From Linanthus parryae (lineage: Eukaryota > Streptophyta > Magnoliopsida > Ericales > Polemoniaceae), in NCBI GenBank assembly GCA_023055425.1, contig JALGPY010000002.1, positions 155,569,345-155,633,344 on the forward strand: a stretch of DNA of 64,000 bases. Reading direction: 5' to 3'. Of this stretch, positions 34,331 through 42,632 are shown piece by piece (the first letter of the stretch is position 1; every line of letters begins with the position of its first letter). The position numbers were made by a program, and so were the translations under genes. The notes below the pieces were generated by a model. The model worked only from the letters and a program-made list of their open reading frames with translations, made no database searches and was not told the DNA's origin.

Positions 34331-34425
34331 CAAATGTGCGCTAGCTCAGTGGTAGAACGTTTAAGGCCCTTGCATGAGATTTTGAGTTCAAAACCGGTTA
34401 TATGAAATGTAGTTCTAAAAAGAAC
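34331..34425 (+). mobile_element. SINE 1, tRNA-derived (95 bp, 14-bp TSD)
   Basis: It carries an RNA polymerase III A-box (TAGCTCAGTGG at 34342) and B-box (GAGTTCAAAACC at 34384). Direct repeats ATGAGTTATTATTG at 34317-34330 and 34426-34439 flank it, the hallmark of L1-mediated retroposition. The tail ends CTAAAAAGAAC. Confidence 0.85.
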
Positions 34426-34474
34426 ATGAGTTATTATTGGTATTTCGTTGCTGTACCTCATTTTTAACGGTACA

Positions 34475-34586
34475 TTTTTTTTTTTTTTTTGATTGAGAAA
34501 TTGTTTTGTCATCTACCGGGTTTAAACCCGAGACCTCATGCAGGGACTTCTAACGCTTTACCACTTGAGCTACCACCCTAGCTGCT
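34475..34586 (-). mobile_element. SINE 2, tRNA-derived, antisense (112 bp)
   Basis: On minus: A-box GTAGCTCAAGTGGTAAAGC, B-box GGTTTAAACCC, and a poly(A) tail (T16 on plus, 34475-34490). Flanks CGGTACA (34468-34474) and CTGTACA (34587-34593) are a TSD with one mismatch. An empty site in the duplicated copy downstream (near 34727) confirms the borders. Confidence 0.88.
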
Positions 34587-34758
34587 CTGTACAACAATAT
34601 TCAATGCTACTAGCTAGTAGTATAGTTTATGTATAATTTAATTAAAACTTATGATTATTTATTTTAATAATACCAAAGAAATCTAAAAAGAACATGAGTT
34701 ATTATTGGTATTTGTTGTACCTCATTTTTAATCTGTACAACAATATTCAGTGCTATTA

Positions 34759-35013
34759 CCTCTGTTTCTTCTCTTTCAGCTTACTTCACTTTTTGACACT
34801 ATCAACTAGGTCACTTTGACCCGGTGATTTGGTTAACAAAACGATACACAAATTTGATGATCTTTACATGATCTTGTAGAGTAAACTTTACTCTACAATA
34901 CTATGAAAAAATTACAAAAAAATTACATCATTTTGCTATTTAAATCATCGAATTAAAGTGACCCAGTTACGGATAAAAAAAGTCAAGCGTCATTGAAAGA
35001 GAAGAAACAGAGA
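34759..35013. mobile_element. Stowaway-like hairpin MITE (255 bp, TSD TA)
   Basis: Ends CCTCTGTTTCTTCTCTTTCA and, inverted, TCTCTGTTTCTTCTCTTTCA (one mismatch in 20), flanked by TA on both sides. The centre is a 25-nt palindrome (TTGTAGAGTAAA/C/TTTACTCTACAA, 34874-34898) whose midpoint, 34886, equals the midpoint of the element, so the whole MITE can fold back on itself. It is absent from the other copy of the surrounding duplication. Confidence 0.88.
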
Positions 35014-35470
35014 TAGTATTAGTTAGTATTGTAGTATAGTTTATGTATTATTTAATTAAAATTGTCATTATTTATTTTAATAATACCAAAGAGATGATAT
35101 GATCTTCAATGTTGCTAGGTATTTGGTCTGTTTCACTTGAATTTTCTCAGTTGACTTTAAATGTCACATTTACTGACTAATTTAATTAGTACGATTTTAT
35201 TTGTTTTTAAAGGACTGGTTGGAGGGAAAAGATAGGATTACCCTTACTAGTAGCATTATCACTAACCGAATTTGGACCGAAGTAACGCCGTTAGTCAAAT
35301 TGGATCGCGGTGTTGGTTTCTTGTACAGTGCATGCACCTAAGTGTCATTTTAATATTGCACGTAATGGAGTGTCAGTTTTGCCGAACTGCATGATAATTA
35401 AGTGTCAATTGTTCTAATTTTATTAAACAAACTTCATATTTGTCATATAGTACTATGATTATTTTTAGCA

Positions 35471-35569
35471 AGCAAATGAGTGCTAGCTCAAGTGATGGAG
35501 CATTTTAAAACCCCAACATGAAGGTCTGAGTTCAAACTCGATAGACGACAAACATGTAAGTCTCAAAAA
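35471..35569 (+). mobile_element. SINE 3, tRNA-derived (99 bp, 16-bp TSD)
   Basis: A-box TAGCTCAAGTGATGGAGC and B-box GAGTTCAAACTCG; exact direct repeats ATGATTATTTTTAGCA at 35455-35470 and 35570-35585; a short A-rich tail. It is similar in layout to SINE 1, differing in the body. Confidence 0.87.
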
Positions 35570-35585
35570 ATGATTATTTTTAGCA

Positions 35586-36256
35586 CAGACAAAAACACAA
35601 TAAACTATTATTAATAAGTATGACTCATACGTACAACACTGACATTATGCTCGGAGTTAAGCTCCCCTTTCTGAGTCGTGAGAACTCCCACCTATGAAAT
35701 TAATTAGACTTTTTTCATATCGATATTCACTTACTACGACAGATGAAAAAAAATGTAGATTTTTCTTCGTTTTGATTCATCAAGTTACAACGTGAAGACA
35801 AAGTTTAAGTTCGCTTACAAGATTGGTCGTTGTCCTACCAAAGTTTATCTCACACTAATGAAGTAATGAGAGTTCCAGTCCAATTGTAGGATGAACTACA
35901 AGAGAAAATATCCAATAAGAGAATACTCATTTGTATTTATAGAAACCACTCAAAATTACTAAATTCTACGGACCGAACTACAAAATTAGGCAAAATTCAA
36001 TTTTATGATGGAATAAGAACATCACATCAACAAAAAGTATCCCGCTCTAGTGCATTGAACACTTGACAACCTCATGAAAGAGATTTTTTCGGGGTATTTG
36101 TTGATCACACATAGAAAGGTAACAAGTATCTTCTGGTTCCACACGGTACGGAAAAATTGGTGTCAACAATGACTATTCATGTTGGATAATAAGTAGTGTC
36201 ACCACTTAAGCCTTTCGTTATTACACTAAAAGACTTCTCATTGGGGTAGTCATTAT
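35586..36256. other. Intergenic stretch, no gene seen
   Basis: No ORF or RNA gene is recognisable. Composition is AT-rich with a GCTCGGAGTTAAGCTCCCC inverted phrase near 35650. I see no element ends here. Confidence 0.4.
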
Positions 36257-36729
36257 TGTTGGGTTTGTCTCGAATTCCGCAAGACGAATCGGTGTACCCG
36301 ATGCGTCTGATTTGTCCTCTGAGGAGGTGATGGCTAGGGCTTGGTGGACTTTTCCACCTCCTCTATATTAGTATAAATAGAGGTGCTAGCTATTGTTTCT
36401 AATTGAGCGAGTTGAGAGAGATTGGTGAGAGATATCCTTGAGCGGATGTGTGAGGTTAGGGTTTCATGGTTGTAGGCCATGAGGATGAGAGTACCGCGTC
36501 GACGTAGTCCGCGGATTGAGCAGTCTCTCCCCCTACGATGTATTCCCTCATTGATATATATAGTGAAATTCTCCTCCTCCCGTGGATGTAGGCGGTTTTG
36601 TCGAACCACGTTAAATTCTTGTGTTGTCGTTTTTCTTCTCCTATATGGCGTGTGTTGAGTGTGTGATCGTGTGGCGTAATTTTGCTTCCGTTGCGGCGGG
36701 AATTCGGATCGACGAGTAATTCCCCAACA
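36257..36729 (+). mobile_element. Solo LTR, Copia-like (473 bp, TSD ATTAT)
   Basis: Starts TGTTGGGTTTG and ends CCCCAACA, giving a TGTTGGG/CCCAACA inverted terminal match. ATTAT at 36252-36256 and 36730-36734 is an exact 5-bp TSD. A TATA box (TATAAATA, 36372-36379) in the plus sense sets the orientation. No internal region is present. Minus-strand ORFs across it show no protein features. Confidence 0.9.
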
Positions 36730-36734
36730 ATTAT

Positions 36735-37630
36735 ATGCACTTGTCAATACCATGATAGTTGAAGGTTCATGGAGTTTTCATATATTTTCTGTTGCTAGCA
36801 ATCTACTGGAAAAGAATAAATTTACAAAATAAAATAACTGTGAAATATTTGCAAGACTGTTAAAATTTAAATAGTTTTTGTTACAATTGTAATATCAAGT
36901 GACGATTATTGTACAAGGGACACCAATAATCATAATCATTGATCATGATGAGAAGAGTGTAGAAGAAACTCGTACACAAAAAATTCTCTCTTCATTAAAC
37001 TAACAAAGTGAACAATTCAACCACGAAACGTTTGCTTAGTTTTGATCATAATCCAAAGCCATAAACCCCCAACACGTGCAAAAGGATTAAAAAAGAATAT
37101 GAAAGTGAGAGGCTAATGTGGCCCAATGAGGACCTCAAGTGTGGTGAGGTGTGTAGATAAGGACCAAGTAGGTTAAAATAAAGACTGACCTACTAATGAA
37201 GTTTGTATTTTTGCTCTTTGTCCTTTAGCCCATGCTTATCAACATTTCTAGACCCATCCTAGTTTTGGAAATAAGACACGTGTCGAGTAGATAAGTTAGG
37301 GTTTGATAGTTACTACATTCTCATTTGTCTTTGTCTTCTTTAGGGTTGATGTCAAGAAATGGCACTATTTGCTGGAGTAGGAAATGGCAACCTACTCTCT
37401 TCACGCCATTGACTGCCACTTTTCATCATCTTCATTCCTTCGTTTGGTGTGTGTTGGGTATTACTAATGTTTTCACACAAAAGAATTTAAAAAGTTATAC
37501 ATTTGACATTGCAAATTTCACTTTGTATGAAATAAAAATATATTCAAGACGTTAGTTCTTTCGTAATATTTTCAGTGACTAAAAGTACTTTTATCACCAA
37601 TATATTAATTGACGCTTAAATTCAATTACA
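36735..37630. other. Intergenic stretch, no gene seen
   Basis: AT-rich. I find no conserved protein motif, RNA gene or repeat ends. Small ORFs here have no recognisable features. Confidence 0.4.
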
Positions 37631-37631
37631 C

Positions 37632-38735
37632 TATCCCATTTCAATGAGACAAATTATTGCACAATGAAAGTTATTATCTCTTTTAATTAGAGCTGGATGA
37701 CAAAAATTTATACTGGAGAGTGTTCGAACTCGGAAGTCGGAACTCGGTTTCCGAGTTGAGAGTGTTTTGTTGATTGTTAAAAGTATGTCCACAATTCGGA
37801 GATCCAAAATCTAAGGCACCCATTAAACGTGGACACATGGCGGAGGCAACTGACATGTCATCCCTAATTACTAAAATTCAGAATCCTCTTTTTAAGATAC
37901 GGAACCATTTCTGTAATATTATGAACCTTGTTAGTAAATTCGGCACCTAATTCTGTAGTGCTATTAGCGATTTTGTGAGATTTCTAGAATCAGATTACGA
38001 TATCATGGCTCATCTCATAATCTATTTCATCCGAACAAGACTGATACTATTGCTAAATGTGTTTTTTTAATCACTGCTTCAAACATATTTATGTGAACAA
38101 ATTTTCCAATCTTTATACACGTCCTTTTCTTTTTGTCGAAATTCAGATATTACAAAACCACTAACCACTTACAACTTCATTTTTCAGCTGACCTAACAAT
38201 TCTACCACTACTTCCCATATTTCTAGCTAACTTTATGCATGTCCTGAACATGTATTAAGTAGACTATTCCATTCCTATGAGACAAACTTATGCACGATGA
38301 GAGTTATTATCTCATTTAATCAGAGTTGGATGATTATACTTGAGACTGTTTAAACTTGGAACTCTGTTTCTAAATTAGAGTGTGCTGTTGAATATATGGG
38401 CAAAAGTAAAACCTGTCCACGAATTCGGAGATCCAATTCTAAGGACCGACTAAACGTGGACACATGGCCGGGGAAACTGACATGTTATCCACAATTATTA
38501 AAAATTTGAATCCTCTTTTAAAATATGAATCATTTTCTTGAAATTAGGAACCATGTTAATGAATCCGGAACCCAATTCTATAGCACCATTAGAGCTTGCG
38601 AGATCACTAGAATCAAATTATGATACAATAGTTCATCTCATAATCTATCTCATCTGAATAAGGTTGATATTATTGTTAAATGAGTTTTTTTTAATCACTG
38701 TTTTTAGCATATTTATTTGGAAAAAAATTCATGTT
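37632..38735. repeat. Old direct duplication, two copies of about 480 bp with period near 630
   Basis: Copy 1 (about 37632-38110) and copy 2 (about 38263-38735) share many blocks in the same order: ATGAGACAAA, AGTTATTATCTC, ATTCGGAGATCCAA, AACGTGGACACATGGC, ACTGACATGT, CATCTCATAATCTAT and ACATATTTAT. They have diverged substantially (roughly a fifth to a quarter of positions by eye). No coding potential is evident. Confidence 0.75.
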
Positions 38736-39064
38736 TTTAAACACGACATAAACATGCAATTAACTAGTTTTTAAAGCTGCTATTAACTAGGTTTGGTTTA
38801 GCTATTACTCATAATTTATACAAGAAAAGGAAAAAATATTTAGGTGATAGTAGTATATGATAGATAACAAAAAAGTGGGAGTAACTAAAGTCTGTTGTTT
38901 GAGGTAAATGATTTGTTGATCAATAATTGGGGTTCAGTTAAATTTACAGGATACTAAGAAGAAGGAATGAATGTCAAAGAAGAATCTAAACTCACTTGAC
39001 AGGATGGAAAATGATGTTAATGTCTTTTCGAGAAAGTGTGATTATTTCAACCTATGAAGAACAC
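38736..39064. other. Intergenic flank of element G
   Basis: AT-rich, no gene seen. It ends with the TSD AACAC (39060-39064) of element G. Confidence 0.5.
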
Positions 39065-39947
39065 TGTACACACAAATTTATGCTAATGGAAATAAAAGCG
39101 AGAAATTCGGTGTCAAATATTTTATTGATGTAATAATGTAGTGGATTACAATCTCTGGTAGTAAATTTCTAAACAGAAATTAAATCCCCTGATTCTTCTC
39201 CTGAAACTTCGAACGAGGGCTTAGCAGCTTGATCTCGAATCGAACGGATGAGCGGCCTTCGATTTTGACGAAGAACGCGATGAAGGTCTCGAAGAACACA
39301 AACGTCGAACGAGGGCTTTAGAGGCTTGATCTCGGATCGGGCGGATGAATATCTTCGATGTTGATGAAGAGCCGGATGAACGCCTTGAAGAACACGAAGA
39401 ACGGCTTGAAGATCTTCGAGTGTCTTGAAGAACGCGGATGGAGATCTTCAACGGCTTGAAGAACTTGATGATGATCTTCGAAGAACTCGATGAAGAACTT
39501 CGAAGGGCTTGATGATGATCTTGATGATGGATGAACTCTTCAGGGCTTCAGCAGCTTGATCTTCAGAGCTCTCTCCTTCTCGCAAGATGTAATTGTGTGT
39601 CATATGCCTAGGGATGGCCCCTTTATATAGGCATGGGCCGACTTGCTGGCCAAGGTAGAAAATAAATAATATTATTTATTTATTTATTTTCTGCATCAAT
39701 TTGACAAGTGGCGCAATGTGATTGGCCTTACTTGCTGACTTGTAGCCATGTCATGCAGTGATGTGGCATCGCCATAAGCAGTCCTCGATTGTAAATAAAG
39801 TTTTGTCTCATTTACCATTTAGTCATTTATTAATTATTTTTTAAAGCATAGTAATTTAACAGCGAGTGCTATTTGATCCCTCACTTTAATTAGGCGACAA
39901 TAAACACGTGGCACTTCTTAAGTGGCCGCAAATTTTGCGTGTCTACA
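39065..39947 (-). repeat. Element G 3' LTR (883 bp)
   Basis: Starts TGTACACAC on plus and ends TGTCTACA. Same length as the 5' LTR and seemingly the same sequence. A region rich in GAAGAACTTGATGATG-like triplet repeats fills 39230-39540. The minus-strand TATA box is at 39621-39629. Confidence 0.95.
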
Positions 39948-40550
39948 AATGCCCCCTCGAGACTTGTATGCCGACGCTTGAGCTTATTGGTGGGCAAGTC
40001 TCGATAAATATACGATTTATTGATCCGAGTGGGAACTCAAACATGAGCCCTATAACGGTGCATTTTATTTCGGCTCCGCAAAACTTCAAACATCCCATCA
40101 ATATAAATTTCCAAATTTTATCTGGAATTTAAATATATTGACTATCAAAGAGGAGACTTCTCACATGTAGCTAATGTAGATTAGCACTACTCCATATCTG
40201 TGTGATTGCCACTGTGTCGATACCCCCAAGGTAATGTAATTTGAACAAACAGCCCAGACACAAAGGGCTTCTTTCCCCCCTTTTTTTTTTAAAGTGGTGG
40301 TCTAATGAGCATAAAACCAATTGACTTACTTAGCAATTACTATATATATATATATATATATTCTTTACTGTAACCCAGTTCATTGTTTTGAACAGTCCAT
40401 AAAACAAAAGCAATGGCCCAACGATGAAATAGAAGCACTGAACACATTTTACTGTGCCGAACCTTGTCCTGGCGGTGAAATCTCCACCATTCAAAAACAT
40501 GTTTCTTTTCCTTCTTTTGGACATATTTCCTTCTAGTTATGAGCAGCAAT
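39948..40550 (-). other. Element G polypurine tract and non-coding 3' end
   Basis: CTCGAGGGGGCATT on the minus strand (39961-39948) adjoins the 3' LTR and is the polypurine tract. The rest has a (TA)n run at 40341-40361 and no gene I can identify. Confidence 0.7.
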
Positions 40551-40554
40551 CATA

Positions 40555-40860
40555 TCATGCAACAATTTTTGAATCTGATCCTGTAGGTAAAAATACAGTA
40601 GCATCTCGAGCTAGTGCATTGTAGCTGACCACTTCATAAGACTTACCAGATGAAGTTTCCAAATTTCCCAACGATCCATTATGATGAAGCTTAAGTGACA
40701 ACTCTTGCCCGTCAAAATCATTTGCCTGATGAAGTGGCCATTGGATGAGCCAAAACTCAGTTGAGTCTGTTTCACTAAGTTCAATCAAAGGACCACTCTC
40801 AACCTCCTTGAATACTGGTGGAGCATTGTTGCCTTCTGCAGGAACATTGACATCACCCAT
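40555..40860 (-). pseudogene. Fragment resembling plant mediator-associated protein 2 inside element G
   Basis: A 101-codon ORF from an ATG at 40860 reads MGDVNVPAEGNNAPPVFKEVE, then TDSTEFWLIQWPLHQANDFDG, QELSLKLHHNGSLGNLETSS, GKSYEVVSYNALARDATVFL, ending at GSDSKIVA. From memory of the family, this resembles the N-terminal half of the plant mediator-associated protein 2 / RPA34-like nuclear proteins, which continue after SKIV with a basic region; here a stop follows at once. It lies in the sense direction of the element, near the 3' LTR, and has nothing to do with retrotransposition, so capture of a host gene piece is the simplest reading. Without a search the family call is moderate; it could also be decayed cargo of unknown origin. 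Confidence 0.5.
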
Positions 40861-41400
40861 AGTTCAAGCCAACCAAACCCAACAATGACAATAGCTTTTG
40901 ATAAAAATTTCCCTGCACCCAACCCTTTGTTTAATGAATTGACAAACTCAGCCCAGATGAAGAATATCAGCACCAAGAACTGCCATTTACTGAGACAAAA
41001 GTTCTGTTTGGCTGTTCAATAACCAAAGGAACAAAAACAAATATAAATTTTTTTCAACTCTTGTTAGACTACTATTTCCTTCTATTCTCTCTTTTCCTTG
41101 GCAGTATTTCCCTTTTTTTTTTACACCCACGTAAAAGGATGCTCTGGTGAAGTGACTGAGGTACCAAATTATTTTGTGCCAACTCCGGAGGGCTAACGGA
41201 GATTTTCAGAATTTAGGAAATATTCCCAATTCCTTACACCATTCCAGTTGTAGAAAATCAGTTTTAGCAAACATTCCTTAACTAATTTGAAGACAGTCTT
41301 GCCTTTCCCCTGCACAAGCTCCAACCTGGTGTGAAGTTTTTTTTTTTTTTTTTTTTTTTTTGGAAAGATTCTTAACAGACCAAATTAGGAAACCATTCCA
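40861..41400. other. Spacer between the captured fragment and the PMD promoter
   Basis: No ORF of note. It holds a T25 run at 41337-41361 and T-rich tracts. The fragment at 40555-40860 and the PMD gene are divergent across this spacer, so it might be a piece of captured upstream DNA. Confidence 0.4.
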
Positions 41401-41408
41401 TTTTTTTC

Positions 41409-41457
41409 CACGTGCTTTTCCAGAACCTTCTCTAGCCTCCCTACACTTGTATAAAAG
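41409..41457 (+). promoter_or_regulatory. Putative promoter of the antisense PMD gene: G-box core, heat-shock element, TATA box
   Basis: CACGTG (G-box core) at 41409-41414. TTCCAGAACCTTC at 41418-41430 is a perfect three-unit heat-shock element (nTTCnnGAAnnTTCn). TATAAAAG at 41450-41457 is a standard TATA box, which would place the start near 41480. Spacing between the elements and the TATA box (about 20-40 bp) is suitable for a plant promoter. Function is inferred. Confidence 0.6.
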
Positions 41458-41531
41458 AGCAGTGATTCCGCAAGATTAGCACTCAGGAAACATTGAAGCC
41501 ACATACCCAGGCCGCGTGACGCAGAACTAAG

Positions 41532-42274
41532 GTAATTTCCCCCTTCTTTAATCCTTCCTTTTGATTACTACGAACTCCAGAGTCCATTAGCGACTACCGC
41601 TGCTGCTATCCCTGCCATCTTTGTAGTGAATACTACTTCCTCCTTTTTTATTTCATCAAACTTCATGTAGCTTTGGCGCACACATGCACAGATACGTATC
41701 TAGCACGTTTGCATAATTGTTTTTTCCTTCATTATGACTCCCTGATGCATCAGATTTGAAGCTATATTTGCCTTACCGAATTTGCTTCATGGTATAGCTG
41801 TTTGGAACACATAATTGATCTCATGCTACTACTTGGGTGGAAGGATCAAATCTCCATCTGTAATTCCAATTTTCCCCTTCTTCAGTGCTTGTTTCAACTG
41901 TTATATTGCAGCTACTTCCCTTCACTTGTTCATCCTCTTTCATGAGCATTCATGCACTATGTCCAACAATTTATCTTATCTTCACTACACGCATCAATTT
42001 GATGAATTTGTTATGCATTCTACTTGCATCTCCTGCTTCTTTTCCTTTCTTTTTTTTTGTTTTAATTTGAATGATATGTCCCAGAGTGTCACTGATTATG
42101 AACAACAAGTCCATAATATTTTTCTTGGGAGTTCCCTTTGAAGCAACTGGGGAATCCCTCTCTGACTTGATCATTAAGATGATATATTGGAACATATTTC
42201 TGAATTCTTTAAGTCATGTTTGCTAACTTCAGACCTTTTATGGAATGTCCTGACTCCTTTCTTCTCTCTGTTAG
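41532..42274 (+). other. Putative leader intron of the PMD gene (743 bp)
   Basis: The donor AAG|GTAATTT is at 41531/41532, and the acceptor is a pyrimidine run TTTCTTCTCTCTGTTAG|G ending at 42274. The region between is T-rich as plant introns are and contains many ATGs, whereas I see no ATG in exon 1 (41480-41531) or in exon 2 before the start codon at 42633. Splicing would therefore give an ATG-free leader. Confidence 0.6.
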
Positions 42275-42340
42275 GTTCTCATCGAAGTTCTGACATCGGT
42301 GTATCACTGCGTTCGTTCTTTCTCAGGAGAGTTTTGCACA

Positions 42341-42622
42341 GTGTTCAACGGCTCGGTCCGGCACTTGCATCTTTGCGAGGGCGTTCATAGTGTTCAACGG
42401 CTCGGTCCGGCACCTGTATCTTCACAACGTTGTTTTGCAGTGTTCAACGGGTCGGTCCGGCACCTGTTCTCTACGAGAGCCGTGTTAATACCGGAATCAA
42501 CCGACTCCACACTTGCTTTAAACTTGTGTTAGAACCGTGTTAATACCGGAATAAACCGACTCCACACTTGTTCGACTCGTATTAGAGCCGTGTTAACACC
42601 GGAATAAACCGACTCCACACTG
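42341..42622 (+). repeat. Two tandem-repeat families in the PMD gene leader
   Basis: Family 1: GTGTTCAACGGCTCGGTCCG and CAC at 42341, 42390 and 42440 (period about 50). Family 2: GCCGTGTTAATACCGGAAT with AACCGACTCCACAC at about 42479, 42533 and 42585 (period about 53). Each has three copies. Both are GC-richer than their surroundings and lie in the untranslated leader just before the start codon. Confidence 0.9.
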
Positions 42623-42632
42623 TGTCTTCACC

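Larger units (their letters stand above)
34413..35095. repeat. Tandem segmental duplication, each copy later hit by a different insertion
   Basis: Unit 1 (34413-34680) and unit 2 (34682-35092) share TCTAAAAAGAACATGAG…, ACAACAATATTCA…, and AGTATAGTTTATGTATAATTTAATTAAAA…CCAAAGA. Unit 1 contains SINE 2; unit 2 contains the Stowaway-like MITE. Each unit provides the empty site for the insertion in the other. The duplication starts within the tail of SINE 1, so SINE 1 came first. Confidence 0.85.

Noticed and set aside
34340..34395. Functional tRNA gene
   Set aside because: A and B boxes are present but no cloverleaf with acceptor stem can be formed, and a 14-bp TSD marks it as a SINE.
36334..36753. 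139-codon minus-strand ORF as a gene
   Set aside because: It lies within the solo LTR 36257-36729 in antisense and shows no domain-like segments.
39221..39451. 76-codon Ser/Arg-rich ORF, repeated identically at 56591-56821
   Set aside because: Both are translations of the GAAGAACTTGATG-type triplet repeats in the two LTRs of G.
41337..41361. T25 run as the poly(A) tail of an inverted retroposed gene (the captured fragment)
   Set aside because: The run lies on the wrong side and distance relative to the minus-strand ORF at 40555-40860, and no flanking duplication was found.
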